From Desulfuromonadaceae bacterium (lineage in GTDB: Bacteria > Desulfobacterota > Desulfuromonadia > Desulfuromonadales > SZUA-401), in assembly GCA_003246035.1 (NCBI GenBank), contig QKBP01000119.1:1-21065 (forward strand): 21,065 nucleotides of DNA. The letters are read 5' to 3'. The notes under the pieces are model-generated. The model ran no database searches, was not told where the DNA came from, and saw nothing but the letters and a program-made list of their open reading frames with translations. Numbering within the stretch: the first letter of the stretch is position 1; every line of letters begins with the position of its first letter. Position numbers and translations under genes: made by a program. Positions 1 through 8,600 of the stretch are shown here, one piece after another.

Positions 1-126
1 GACGGCCTCCTCCTGGGTGACGGTCTCCTCCTGAACGACGGCCTCTTCCTGTGGCACGGTGCCGTCCTCGCTTAAGGTCTCACCCTCGGCTACAGCGCCA
101 TCCTCGGTCACGGCGTCGTCCGCAGC
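1..126 (-). repeat. 18-bp tandem repeat coding an acidic hexapeptide repeat
   Basis: Seven degenerate 18-bp units begin at 1, 19, 37, 55, 73, 91 and 109, and the array continues off the left edge. Read on the minus strand they encode hexapeptides near the C-terminus of the TPR lipoprotein, such as VQEETV and TQEEAV, with consensus x-[EQ]-[EDG]-[EG]-[AT]-[VL]. The three units nearest the edge are most alike (gacggcctcctcctgggt, gacggtctcctcctgaac, gacggcctcttcctgtgg). Those further in are diverged, which suggests recent expansion toward the C-terminal side. Confidence 0.75.
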
Positions 127-3100
127 GGCGGCGAGCGCCTCCTGGTCCGCACCTGCAACCGTCTCCTCGCCGGGGTCCTGGAGGACCGCCGCGAGCACCT
201 CGTTCTCAAACCGGAACAGCTCGAGATCGGCCAGCGGCGTCGCCTGCTCCTCGGGCTTGGCGTAGCGGGCCGGGATGAACCTGGCGAGCCGGGCGAGACT
301 CTTCTCGACCCACGTGTTGTAGACACCTACGCCGAGCAGTTGCAGGTTGCTCTCGTGGGTCGCGATCGCCTTCTCTTCGAAGGGGTAGGCCTGCTCCTCG
401 ATCATCAGCTCGTACTCTTCGAGTTCCAGGGCGCTGAGCTCCTCGGGACGCTCCGAGTCCGTCAGCGCGACGCTGAAGTTGGCGTAGATCTCTGCCAGGT
501 AGTAGGTCGCAGCGGCGGAGACCTCGCCGTCCTGATAGTCGAGCAGCGCGGCGAAGGCCTGGGTGGCGACCTTCATCAGCGCCTGCTTCTGGCGCAGGTT
601 GGTATCGAACGGCATCACCAGCTCGACCGCGGCGAACTCGTCGAAACGCATCTCGGCGAAGACCAGCGCCGCCTTGCCGGCCAGGTGGCGGGTGCGGCCG
701 GTCCGCTGCTCGCCGGCGCCGGCATCGAGGGCGATGATCAGCTTCAGCTCGTCGTGGTATTCCTGCTCGCGCTGCTGTTTCTTCAGAATATTGGCGATCC
801 GGTCGCGGGTCTCGAGGTTGAACTCCACCGGGTAGGGGAACTGGTTGACGTAGCGCCGGTAGACCCGCAGCGTCTGCTCGAGGTCCTCGACCTTCTCGTA
901 CAGCTCGGCGGCGACCAGCAGCGCCTCGCGCCGCACCTCGTCGTCCTGCGCTTCGCGCTCGATGCGCTCGTACTCCTGGGCCGCCAGGGAGAACTGCTCG
1001 TCCTCGCGGTAGACGAAGGCGAGCTTCTTGGTGACCTCGGGCTGCAGCGCGTGGCCAGGGAAGCGATCGCGGAAGCGGGTCAGGACTTCGGCCGTGCGCG
1101 CCCAGTCCTTGAGCTGGATCAGGGCCGTGGCCCCGTCGAACTCGGCGGTCGGAAGGATCGTCGAGGTCGGGGTGACGGTCGCGATGCGCAGGAAGTGTTC
1201 GGCGGCCGCCAGGTAGTCCCCGTCCTTATTGGCCACCTCACCCTGCTTGTAGATCGAGGCCGCGAGGTTGTCCGTCAGCGCGGCGCGGGCCGGATCGTTC
1301 GGATCGAGCAGGGTCAGGACCTGAGCGTACCCCTCCTCGGCGTCGACGAACAGCTCGAGCTCATACGCGGAGTGGGCGGCGACCAGCCAGCCGGTGCGGC
1401 GGATATCCCCCTCGGCGTCCGGGAACCGCTCGATCAGGGTGCGCGCCGCGGCCAGGGCCGGGGTGTAGTCCTGCAGCCCGTAGAGGTCCTCGGCAGCGGC
1501 GGCCAGCACCAGGGCGGCCTTCTCGTGTTCGGGGAAGACCTCGGAGAACTTGAGTGAGCTGCGGATGACCTCGCGTTTCACTGGCTCCTGCTTCTCGCCC
1601 GCGACCTTGGAGAGCTGCTGTCGATAGGCGTAGACCGCCGCGTAACCGGCTTGGGAGGCCTGGTCGTGGCGCGGGTAGTCGTAGGCGGTCTTCTCGTACT
1701 CGCGCGCAGCCTCGGGGAAGTCGCCGTCCTCGAGCATCAGGCTGGCGAGCTGGTAGTTGACCCCCGGCGACTCGGGCTCCTGCGGGAAGGATTCGAGGAA
1801 GGAGCGGTACCAGTGCAGAGCCTGGCGATAGTTGTCCCGCTTGTGCTCGGCGAACTTCGGGTTCTGATAGAGCGCGTGGTAGTGGTTGGCCAGGTCGGTC
1901 AGGTTGCTCTTGAGGTCGGCCAGCACCTCCGGGCGCTTTGCGGGGTCGAAGTAGTTCCAGTAGGGGGCGCCGAGGGCGTAGTTGGTGGCGAAGGCCTTCT
2001 TCGCCTCGATCACCAGGGTCGGGAAGCCGCCGGCGACGTTGATTTCGATGATCCGCTTGGTGAAGAGAGGGGCCTGGCGGTGGAACGGGTTGCGCTCGAC
2101 GAAGGCGTCGTAGGTGGCCACCGCATCGCTGTAGCGCCGCTTGTCGTGGTAGTACTCGGCAAGGTTGGCGTAGATGCGATCCTCGTAGGTGCGCTGGCCG
2201 TGGCGGTTGAAGTAGTCGACCAGCGCGTCGGCACCGCCGAGGTAGGAGAAGCTCAGGCTGATGACGCGCAGCGTGTCCTGTACGCGCTGCCCCTCGATGT
2301 TGTCGCTGACCTGGTCGAAGTCGTAGCCGGTCGTGACCTTGTGATCGAGCAGCGCGATGTAGCGCTGCAGGCCCTCTTCGTAGAGTTCCTGCTTGTAGAA
2401 GGTCCAGCCGAGCTTGTAGAGCGCCAGCTCGTAGAAGGAGGAGCCGACCCCGATCGTGACGATGCTCGCGTAGGCCTCCTCGGCATCGATGTAGCGGCGA
2501 CGGATGAAGAAATACTCGGCGCGACGGAACTGGACCTCGTCGATGTAGCGGGAGTCGGGGAATTCGGTGACCAGGCGGTTCATCACGCCCATCGCCTCAT
2601 CGACGCGGCCGAGCTCCTCGTAGGCGCGGGACAGCTGGTAGAGGACCTGGTCGTTGTGTTCGTAGAGCGGGTAGTCGTTGAGCAGCTTCTGGTAGAGCGC
2701 GACCGCCTCAAGCGCCCCGGCCCGCTCGAGATCGTCCTCCGGCACGCCACCCTCGTCAGACGCGTCCGGTGACGCAACGGGCGGCGCGGTCGTGCTGGCG
2801 CGGCTCTCGAAATCTTCCTTCGACTCCCCCTCGGGCTGCTCGGCGGGGGGCGTCCCGGTTTCGGTACCGGGTAGCGGCCGGGTCACCGCGACAGGAGCCG
2901 AGATCTCCTCGGCGCGCTCGCTCGGTGCGCTGCTGCGTGCGACGGCGCCGTACTCGCGCTCGACCTTCAGGTCGGCGAGGCGTCGGATCGCCTCGGCGCC
3001 CATCGCCGACCCCTTGGCCTCGGCGAGAAAGCGCTCGTAGCTGGCGATCGCCTTGTCGAGCCCCCCCTCGAGCTCCTCGTCGACGATCTCGATCTCGACG

Positions 3101-3189
3101 CCGTGCAGCTGCGCAATGGTGCCGCGCTGGTCGAGACCGGTGCAGGCCGCGAGGGCAAAGAGCAGCAGCAGGAGTAACGCCCTAGTCAT
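1..3189 (-). CDS. TPR-repeat outer-membrane lipoprotein, C-terminus beyond the window
   Basis: The frame is open from an ATG at 3189 to base 1 with no stop, giving at least 1063 residues. The N-terminus (MTRALLLLLLFALAAC) is a lipoprotein signal with lipobox LAAC, so Cys16 is the predicted lipidated residue. Residues ~20-80 are charged and helical. Residues ~85-150 form a Pro/Ser/Thr/Glu-rich linker. From ~155 to ~1000 come TPR-like helical repeats rich in Tyr/Ala/Leu, with motifs such as ALYQKLLNDYP, VLYQLSRAYEELGRVDEA and ALYKLGWTFYKQELYEEG. The last ~40 visible residues are an acidic hexapeptide repeat. The start is supported by GGAGGTGA (3196-3203) 6 nt upstream and lies 8 nt inside the preceding gene, so coupling is likely. 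TPR lipoproteins usually scaffold envelope complexes; the partner is inferred to be the barrel or repeat protein of this operon. The plus-strand open frames over this region are antisense shadows. Function beyond scaffolding is unknown. Confidence 0.88.
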   Translation of the reverse strand, partial: MTRALLLLLLFALAACTGLDQRGTIAQLHGVEIEIVDEELEGGLDKAIASYERFLAEAKGSAMGAEAIRRLADLKVEREYGAVARSSAPSERAEEISAPVAVTRPLPGTETGTPPAEQPEGESKEDFESRASTTAPPVASPDASDEGGVPEDDLERAGALEAVALYQKLLNDYPLYEHNDQVLYQLSRAYEELGRVDEAMGVMNRLVTEFPDSRYIDEVQFRRAEYFFIRRRYIDAEEAYASIVTIGVGSSFYELALYKLGWTFYKQELYEEGLQRYIALLDHKVTTGYDFDQVSDNIEGQRVQDTLRVISLSFSYLGGADALVDYFNRHGQRTYEDRIYANLAEYYHDKRRYSDAVATYDAFVERNPFHRQAPLFTKRIIEINVAGGFPTLVIEAKKAFATNYALGAPYWNYFDPAKRPEVLADLKSNLTDLANHYHALYQNPKFAEHKRDNYRQALHWYRSFLESFPQEPESPGVNYQLASLMLEDGDFPEAAREYEKTAYDYPRHDQASQAGYAAVYAYRQQLSKVAGEKQEPVKREVIRSSLKFSEVFPEHEKAALVLAAAAEDLYGLQDYTPALAAARTLIERFPDAEGDIRRTGWLVAAHSAYELELFVDAEEGYAQVLTLLDPNDPARAALTDNLAASIYKQGEVANKDGDYLAAAEHFLRIATVTPTSTILPTAEFDGATALIQLKDWARTAEVLTRFRDRFPGHALQPEVTKKLAFVYREDEQFSLAAQEYERIEREAQDDEVRREALLVAAELYEKVEDLEQTLRVYRRYVNQFPYPVEFNLETRDRIANILKKQQREQEYHDELKLIIALDAGAGEQRTGRTRHLAGKAALVFAEMRFDEFAAVELVMPFDTNLRQKQALMKVATQAFAALLDYQDGEVSAAATYYLAEIYANFSVALTDSERPEELSALELEEYELMIEEQAYPFEEKAIATHESNLQLLGVGVYNTWVEKSLARLARFIPARYAKPEEQATPLADLELFRFENEVLAAVLQDPGEETVAGADQEALAAAADDAVTEDGAVAEGETLSEDGTVPQEEAVVQEETVTQEEAV

Positions 3190-5077
3190 CGCCGCTCACC
3201 TCCCCCTTCTGCTCGCGGGTGGCGCGGTCGTAGCTGTCGGCCATGGCGAAGCGGGCCTTGACCTGGAACTCGTCGAGGCGGTCGCGACGCTTGACCAGCT
3301 CGGCCTCGGCCATCGTCTCGATCAGGTGCCCCTGGCGGGCCATGATCGTGGTCACCTGGTCGAGCACGGCCTGGATCCGGAGCTGCAGAGACTGCAGAAG
3401 TTCATCGTACCCCTGGTAACTCTGGGTCGCCGCCTGGCGCACGCGCACGAAGCGGTTGTACTGCTCCTTGAGCTGGTCGACCGAGTCGTCGAGGGCGCGC
3501 AGGTTGTCGTAGGTGTCGCCGAGGCGCCGCGCGTACTCGGTGTGCATGCTCCAGTCGACCAGGCCGTGCAGCCGCGCGACGCGCGCCTCCGCCTCGGGCG
3601 GGACCGGCGCGCCGCTCGTACGCAGGCGCTCCTCGAGGTGGCGGATCGCCTGCTTGGCGATACGCTCCTCGGCGGTGGCGAGGAAATCGGGGCGTGGCGC
3701 GACCAGCATGGCTCGCAGCCGCTTCTCGATGTGCTCGCGCTGTTCAAGGCGCAGGCGCATCTGCGAATCGAGTCGGCGGAAGCTGCGATCGATGTCGGGG
3801 AGCAGCGGCTCGTAGTAGTCGCGGCGCAGCGCGATGAGCTCCTCGAACGCCTCAAGGTCCTGTTGCCAGGTCACCAGCCGCTTGCGCAGCTGCTCGAGGT
3901 CGAGGTAGTTCTTGAGCGACTCGTGGAAATCGTGCGACGCCATCAGATCGAGCAGGTAGTAGGTCTCGGGGCTCTCGGGGAGGTCGCGCAGGCGTACCAC
4001 CCAGTTGGCGTCCTGGTGGATCTCCTCGCGAACCAGCGCCTTGAGGAAGCGTCCTTCGCGGATCGCGGTAATCGAGGCGGTGAGCCTGTCGATCTGGGCG
4101 GCAAAGACCTCAAGGGCGTGCCCGTAGAGGCGCGCGGCCTTGCCGTAGACGCCGAGCTTGCCGTAGCTGTAGGGCACGGCGAGCAACGCCTCCTGCACGG
4201 CCAGGTCGGTGACCTCCCGCTCGGCGAGCAGCGTCCACGGCACCAGGGCGCGCGCATACGCGTCGCGATTCGCCGCGGACCAGCCCGAGGCGAGCAGCGC
4301 CCGGCTCGAAAACGGGCCCTCGAGGCGGACGCGGTCGAGAATCTCTCCGGCCTCCGCGTAGCTCTTCTCGCTGAGCAGCTTCTCCCCCAGCACCAGGTTG
4401 GCCTTGTCGCGGATCGCCAGGTTCATCGGGTCGTCGCTGACCAGCAGGCCGGTCTGCGCGAGCTGCATGCGCCCAGGCTCTTCCTTGCCGTACAGCATCA
4501 GCGCCATCCCCAGGTTGTAGCCGGAAAATCCGCTCAGTTGAGGACTCCCCTTGAGATCGTCGAACAGTGCGATCGCTTCGTCGAGGTGGCCGGTGAGCGT
4601 CAGGACCTGGGCCCTGAGGAACTGGAGGTCGTCCTCGATCGCCTCCGGCACCTCGCCGCGGATACTCTCGAGCGCGATCAGAGCCTGAGGCGGCTGGTCC
4701 TTCTGGTAATGGATCTTTGCCAGGCGGTAGAGTGCCTCGTTGCGGGTCTGTTCCGGGACGTCCCCTTCGATGACCGCGGTAATCGCGCGCCCGGCGCGGC
4801 GGTGCATGCGGTAGGCGAGCTCGAAATCGCCGACGGCGAACTCCGCCTGGTCGTAGTGGAGGTGGAAGGGGTCGAGCTCGGGGTCGTCGAGCTTGCGGTG
4901 CTGGCGCAGCTCGGTGTCGAGCCGGGCGATGGCGTCGAACCACTCGTCCTGGAAGGCGTAATAGAGCGCCTCGCCGAAATAGAGATCCTGCAGTTTTTCG
5001 GGCGCACGGGTGCTGGCGGCCAGCGCGGTGGTCGCGAACACGAGGAGAATATGCAGGATGACGAGCAGTCGGAACAT
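3182..5077 (-). CDS. Exported TPR / coiled-coil protein (631 aa)
   Basis: A Sec signal peptide is visible (MFRLLVILHILLVFATTALA, cleavage probably after residue ~20), with no lipobox Cys, so a soluble periplasmic protein is predicted. Residues ~30-345 are TPR-like helix pairs, e.g. ALYRLAKIHYQKDQPPQALI and FLRAQVLTLTGHLDEAIALF. Residues ~385-625 are long, charged amphipathic helices rich in Arg/Glu/Leu, probably coiled coil, and the C-terminus is acidic (GEVSGDD). The ATG at 5077 lies 3 nt after the stop of the 175-aa gene, with AGGT in that gene's last codons as the likely ribosome site. Its stop overlaps the next TPR gene by 8 nt. The protein is likely a periplasmic assembly or scaffold factor for the large surface proteins encoded upstream; that role is inference from operon context. 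I do not recognise a named family, and no enzymatic motif is visible. Confidence 0.88.
   Translation of the reverse strand: MFRLLVILHILLVFATTALAASTRAPEKLQDLYFGEALYYAFQDEWFDAIARLDTELRQHRKLDDPELDPFHLHYDQAEFAVGDFELAYRMHRRAGRAITAVIEGDVPEQTRNEALYRLAKIHYQKDQPPQALIALESIRGEVPEAIEDDLQFLRAQVLTLTGHLDEAIALFDDLKGSPQLSGFSGYNLGMALMLYGKEEPGRMQLAQTGLLVSDDPMNLAIRDKANLVLGEKLLSEKSYAEAGEILDRVRLEGPFSSRALLASGWSAANRDAYARALVPWTLLAEREVTDLAVQEALLAVPYSYGKLGVYGKAARLYGHALEVFAAQIDRLTASITAIREGRFLKALVREEIHQDANWVVRLRDLPESPETYYLLDLMASHDFHESLKNYLDLEQLRKRLVTWQQDLEAFEELIALRRDYYEPLLPDIDRSFRRLDSQMRLRLEQREHIEKRLRAMLVAPRPDFLATAEERIAKQAIRHLEERLRTSGAPVPPEAEARVARLHGLVDWSMHTEYARRLGDTYDNLRALDDSVDQLKEQYNRFVRVRQAATQSYQGYDELLQSLQLRIQAVLDQVTTIMARQGHLIETMAEAELVKRRDRLDEFQVKARFAMADSYDRATREQKGEVSGDD
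3196..3203 (-). promoter_or_regulatory. Strong Shine-Dalgarno of the TPR lipoprotein, inside the upstream gene
   Basis: The minus strand reads GGAGGTGA, 6 nt before the ATG at 3189 and within the last codons of the preceding TPR gene. This near-perfect ribosome site decides the lipoprotein start and supports re-initiation across the 8-nt overlap (ATGACTAG). Confidence 0.75.
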
Positions 5078-5080
5078 GGC

Positions 5081-5608
5081 TTACCTGTTCTTGAGCGTGA
5101 TCGACCCGCGGGCAAGGATGAGTTCGACGATGCCGGGGTGCACGTCCTTTTCGAGCGTAAAGCTCTCCTGGTTCTGGAAATCGCTCCCGCCGCCGGTCTT
5201 GCCGTTGACCGTGACCTGCAGCTGGTGGTCGCCGGTTGGGATGTTGCCGGTGTAGAGGCGCTGAACCCCGCCCATCTGGAGCGCCTCGAGCTCCTTGAAG
5301 GTATAGAGGTGGTAGGTGGCCGGCTCACCGTCGATGGCGATAGCCACAGAATCGAGACGGTAAGGCTCCTCTTTCGGCACCGAAACAAAGATCGCGACCT
5401 GGGTGTGCGACGGGTAGAGCAGCCGCTCCTCGAGCTGGTTGAGCTCTGCGGCGATCGAGAGGACCTCCCCCTTGATCTCCTGGACCTGCTCGTCGAGCCC
5501 CTGAACCTGCGGGTTGGTCTCGTCAGCGGCAGAGGCTGCACTGACGACCAGGAGCGCCGCCAGGCTGGCGACAACAAACCGTTTCACGATAATTCGCATC
5601 TGCGTCAT
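5081..5608 (-). CDS. Small periplasmic coiled-coil plus beta-domain protein (175 aa)
   Basis: A signal peptide spans residues ~4-27 (RIIVKRFVVASLAALLVVSA, then ASA before ADE). A short coiled coil follows at ~33-65 (VQGLDEQVQEIKGEVL and on). The rest (~68-175) is beta-rich and Ig/PEGA-like, with segments QVAIFVSV, VAIAIDGE, RLYTGNIPTGDHQLQVTV and GIVELILA. There is no helix-turn-helix and no catalytic motif. The first ATG (5608) is given; an internal ATG at 5599 (MRIIVKRF) has AAGGA 8 nt upstream and a cleaner signal peptide, so it may be the true start. The gene sits 19 nt after the barrel gene and 3 nt before the TPR gene. From memory, similar small exported proteins occur beside TPR genes in other Gram-negatives. 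The role is unknown; a periplasmic adaptor between barrel and TPR proteins is a guess. Confidence 0.85.
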   Translation of the reverse strand: MTQMRIIVKRFVVASLAALLVVSAASAADETNPQVQGLDEQVQEIKGEVLSIAAELNQLEERLLYPSHTQVAIFVSVPKEEPYRLDSVAIAIDGEPATYHLYTFKELEALQMGGVQRLYTGNIPTGDHQLQVTVNGKTGGGSDFQNQESFTLEKDVHPGIVELILARGSITLKNR

Positions 5609-5627
5609 CCTTTTCTTTCCGGCTTGA

Positions 5628-8600
5628 TCAATACTTGCCGACGATGTTGATGAACAGCCCCTGGTGATCGTAGCTGTATTGGGTCAAATCGTCCGAGAAG
5701 TCGCTGAAGTTGTAACCGACCCCGACCTTGACGTGGTTGCCGACATGGCGATAGAGCCCGACCAGTGAGCCAAAGCGTTGTTCACTGGCGTCGGGGAGAT
5801 CGAGCATACGCCCCTCGAGCAGGGCGTCCCAGCGATGCACGAAGTGCCAGTCGACCCGGGCCACGACGAGGTGCGCCTGGCTGCGCACGTACTCCGGTGC
5901 GACCCGGTCGAAGGCGTATTCACCCCGGCGATAGGCGTACTTGCCGCCGATGCTCCAGCGCGCGTTCAGGGCATAGGTCGCGTCGAGCGAGGCGATGTGC
6001 GTCTTCTGGAGCAGGCCCGAGGCCGACTCGCCGGTGGCGCTACTCTGCGCGGAGGTCGGGACATCGTAGACATAGGTGTACTTGACCAGGGCGTTGAGGC
6101 GATCGTTGTCGACCGGCCGGTAGGCGTATCCGAGCACCGCCTCGATGAACTCCCCGTCGTAGGCGGTCTCGGCGGAGTTGTCGCTGACGGCGTAGTTGAA
6201 CTTGCCGATCAGGCTCCAGTTCGGCGTGGTGCGATACCGGAGGGAGTTGCGGAACAGCCAGGTGGTCAGCTCGGAATCCGGCGTACCGGGCTGGAAAGAC
6301 TCGTCCCGCCGGAACTCGACGCCGCTGGAGAGCTTGGCGCGCTCGAAGCCGTAACCGACAGTGAGCCCCGCCGCGCTCCGCGCGATCACGCTGCCGCTCT
6401 GCCGATCTTTCAGCCGCCCCCGTTCGGCGCTGGCGCCGAGGGTGAGTCGGTCCGTCGGGGTCAGCTCGACCCCTGCAGCGTGCATCAGCCCGGTCGGAAC
6501 GTCGCCGTGGTCGTAGCGCTCCTCCATGTAGAGGCTGAGCTGGTCGCTGTAGCGGCTGCGCAGACCGGAAGTCAGGTTCCCCTTGCGGGCACGCATCCCG
6601 TTGTCGCTTCGCTCGTTCTCGTTGGCATAGCTCAGGTACAGCGTGCTGCGGTCGGAATAGAGGTATTCCGTGGCGAGTCTCCCCGCCACGCCGAGATCGC
6701 CGTCGGAGACCTCGCCGTCAACCTTGAAACGGTCACCAAAGCGCTGGCTGCCGCCAAGACCGAAGCGCCCGTTCTCGGCGCGCTGCTCGTCCGACGCCAG
6801 GGTCTCCTGCACGAAGGTGTAGGCCGTCAGGCTCCCCAGGGAGTCGTAGCGCAGGCGCAGCACGCCGTCGGTGCGCTCCCCCTCCTCGGCAAGCGGCCGG
6901 GTGCCGCGCGAGAGATCCTCGAGGCGGTCCTGGCGGAGACCGGTGCTGAGGTTCCAGTGCGGGGTCAGGCGGTAGTCGAGGTCGAGTTCGGCGGCGTCGC
7001 TGGCGTAGATCTCCTCCTGTTCCAGCCGGTCGACCTTCAGCCGGGTGCTGAGCCGCTCGCCGATCGGCAGCTCCGCCGTCCCGCCGTACTTCGTGGTCGC
7101 GGTCTCGGCCGCCAGCCCGGGGGCGACGTAGCCGGCCTCGAGCTCCTGGCTATACAGGGTGAGCCGCCCCGCGCCGCCCGGGACGATGTCGGCGAGGCCG
7201 ACGCTCAGGTCGCTGCGGTAGCCCCGCGCCGGGGTATCGCTCGGGGGGACGGCGACCGGGGCGAAGCCGAAGCCGCCGTCCCGTGAGGTCGCGGTCGTCA
7301 CGTCGGTCCCGTCGCTCTCCCCGGCCTCGACACGGAGCCAGGTCTCGGCGGAGTGGCGCAGGGTCACGTCCGCGGCATAGAGCGATGCGTCCTCGCTGTC
7401 GGTCTCGCTGTTGCTGGCGGTCACCCCGAGCTTGACGTGGTCGTTTACCCACCCCTCGACGCGCCCGCCCGTCGCCAGCAGGTCGGGGGACTCGACCCCG
7501 GGGCTGAACTCGTAGCGCGCCACCAGGTATTGCGGGTGGCCGAGGGTGGCGTCGCTCTGAACCAGCGCTCCGTCATCCCCCGTCGAGCTGAGGGGACGCG
7601 CCAGCAGCACGCGTCCCTGCAGGTAGTCGACGGTGTAATCGAGCTCGGGGATCAGATCCTTGACGGCGAGCACCAGCCCCGAGTCCTTGTCGCGGACCTC
7701 GATACGGAGGCGCTCCGAGCCCTCGAGGATGTCCTGGCGCTGCAGGTAGTAGAGCGATCCGCCGGTCCCCCGGAACTCGTCGCGCCCCGCCACGGTCCCG
7801 GGGTCGGCGGCGAAACCGTCGACCAGGAGGCGCCGCTCGCCGTAGCCGGTGATGGCCTCGCTCTGGAGATGCAGGTTGGCGCCGTAGAGCCCGCGGTCGA
7901 CGTGGGCCAGGCTGTTCTGCAGGTAGCCGACCCTGAAGTTCCCCCACAGCCCGTAGTTCTGCTCCTGCTGCAGCTTGAGGTAGAACTTGCCGCTGGTCGG
8001 GGCCTCCTCGGTGACCGTCCCGTCATCGCCATAGGTCGGGTAATGGACGTCCGGATCGATGCGCCGGAACAGCGCCTCGGGCGACTTGTCGAGGAAATTG
8101 CTGAAGATTTCGTCGAGCGGGCCTTCGCGCGTGTCGGCACTGGCGGTCAGGTTCCAGCCGAGGCCGAACTTCCCCCTGGTGAAAAAGGCCAGCCGACCGT
8201 CGGCGCTGATGTCGTCACTGTAGCGCGGCTGGTCGGGGTTGAGCAGGTCCGCCGGTCCGTTGGTCCGGTTGGCGGAGACCGTCACATCGGCGATGCCGAC
8301 GGTGAACCAGTCGCTGCGCTCGATGGAGAGATCGCGCAGGAACAGGTCACCGTTCCCTGCAGCGTCGAGCACCGCGACCTCGACGGTATGCAGGCCGATG
8401 GGGAGGATCTGTTCGGCGACGAAGGCCCCGTCCGGATCGACCGGGACGTTGTGGCCGGCCAACCAGACCGTGTGCCCCGGGGGGATATCGCGACCGGTGG
8501 CCCGGACAGTCCCCCCTTGCAGCGAAATGGTCTGCAGGGCGAGGCGGCTTTCGCCGTAACCGGCCCTGAGCTCCGTCTCCACATCGGCATCGGCGAGGTC

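Noticed and set aside
340..5650. Long plus-strand open frames, including one of 865 codons (3053-5650) and others at 340-1557 and 1651-2772
   Set aside because: They are antisense to the TPR and coiled-coil genes. Their translations are monotonous Val/Leu/Glu/Gly/Arg, as expected from reading a GC-rich coding strand backwards. The minus-strand genes have signal peptides, ribosome sites and coupled junctions.
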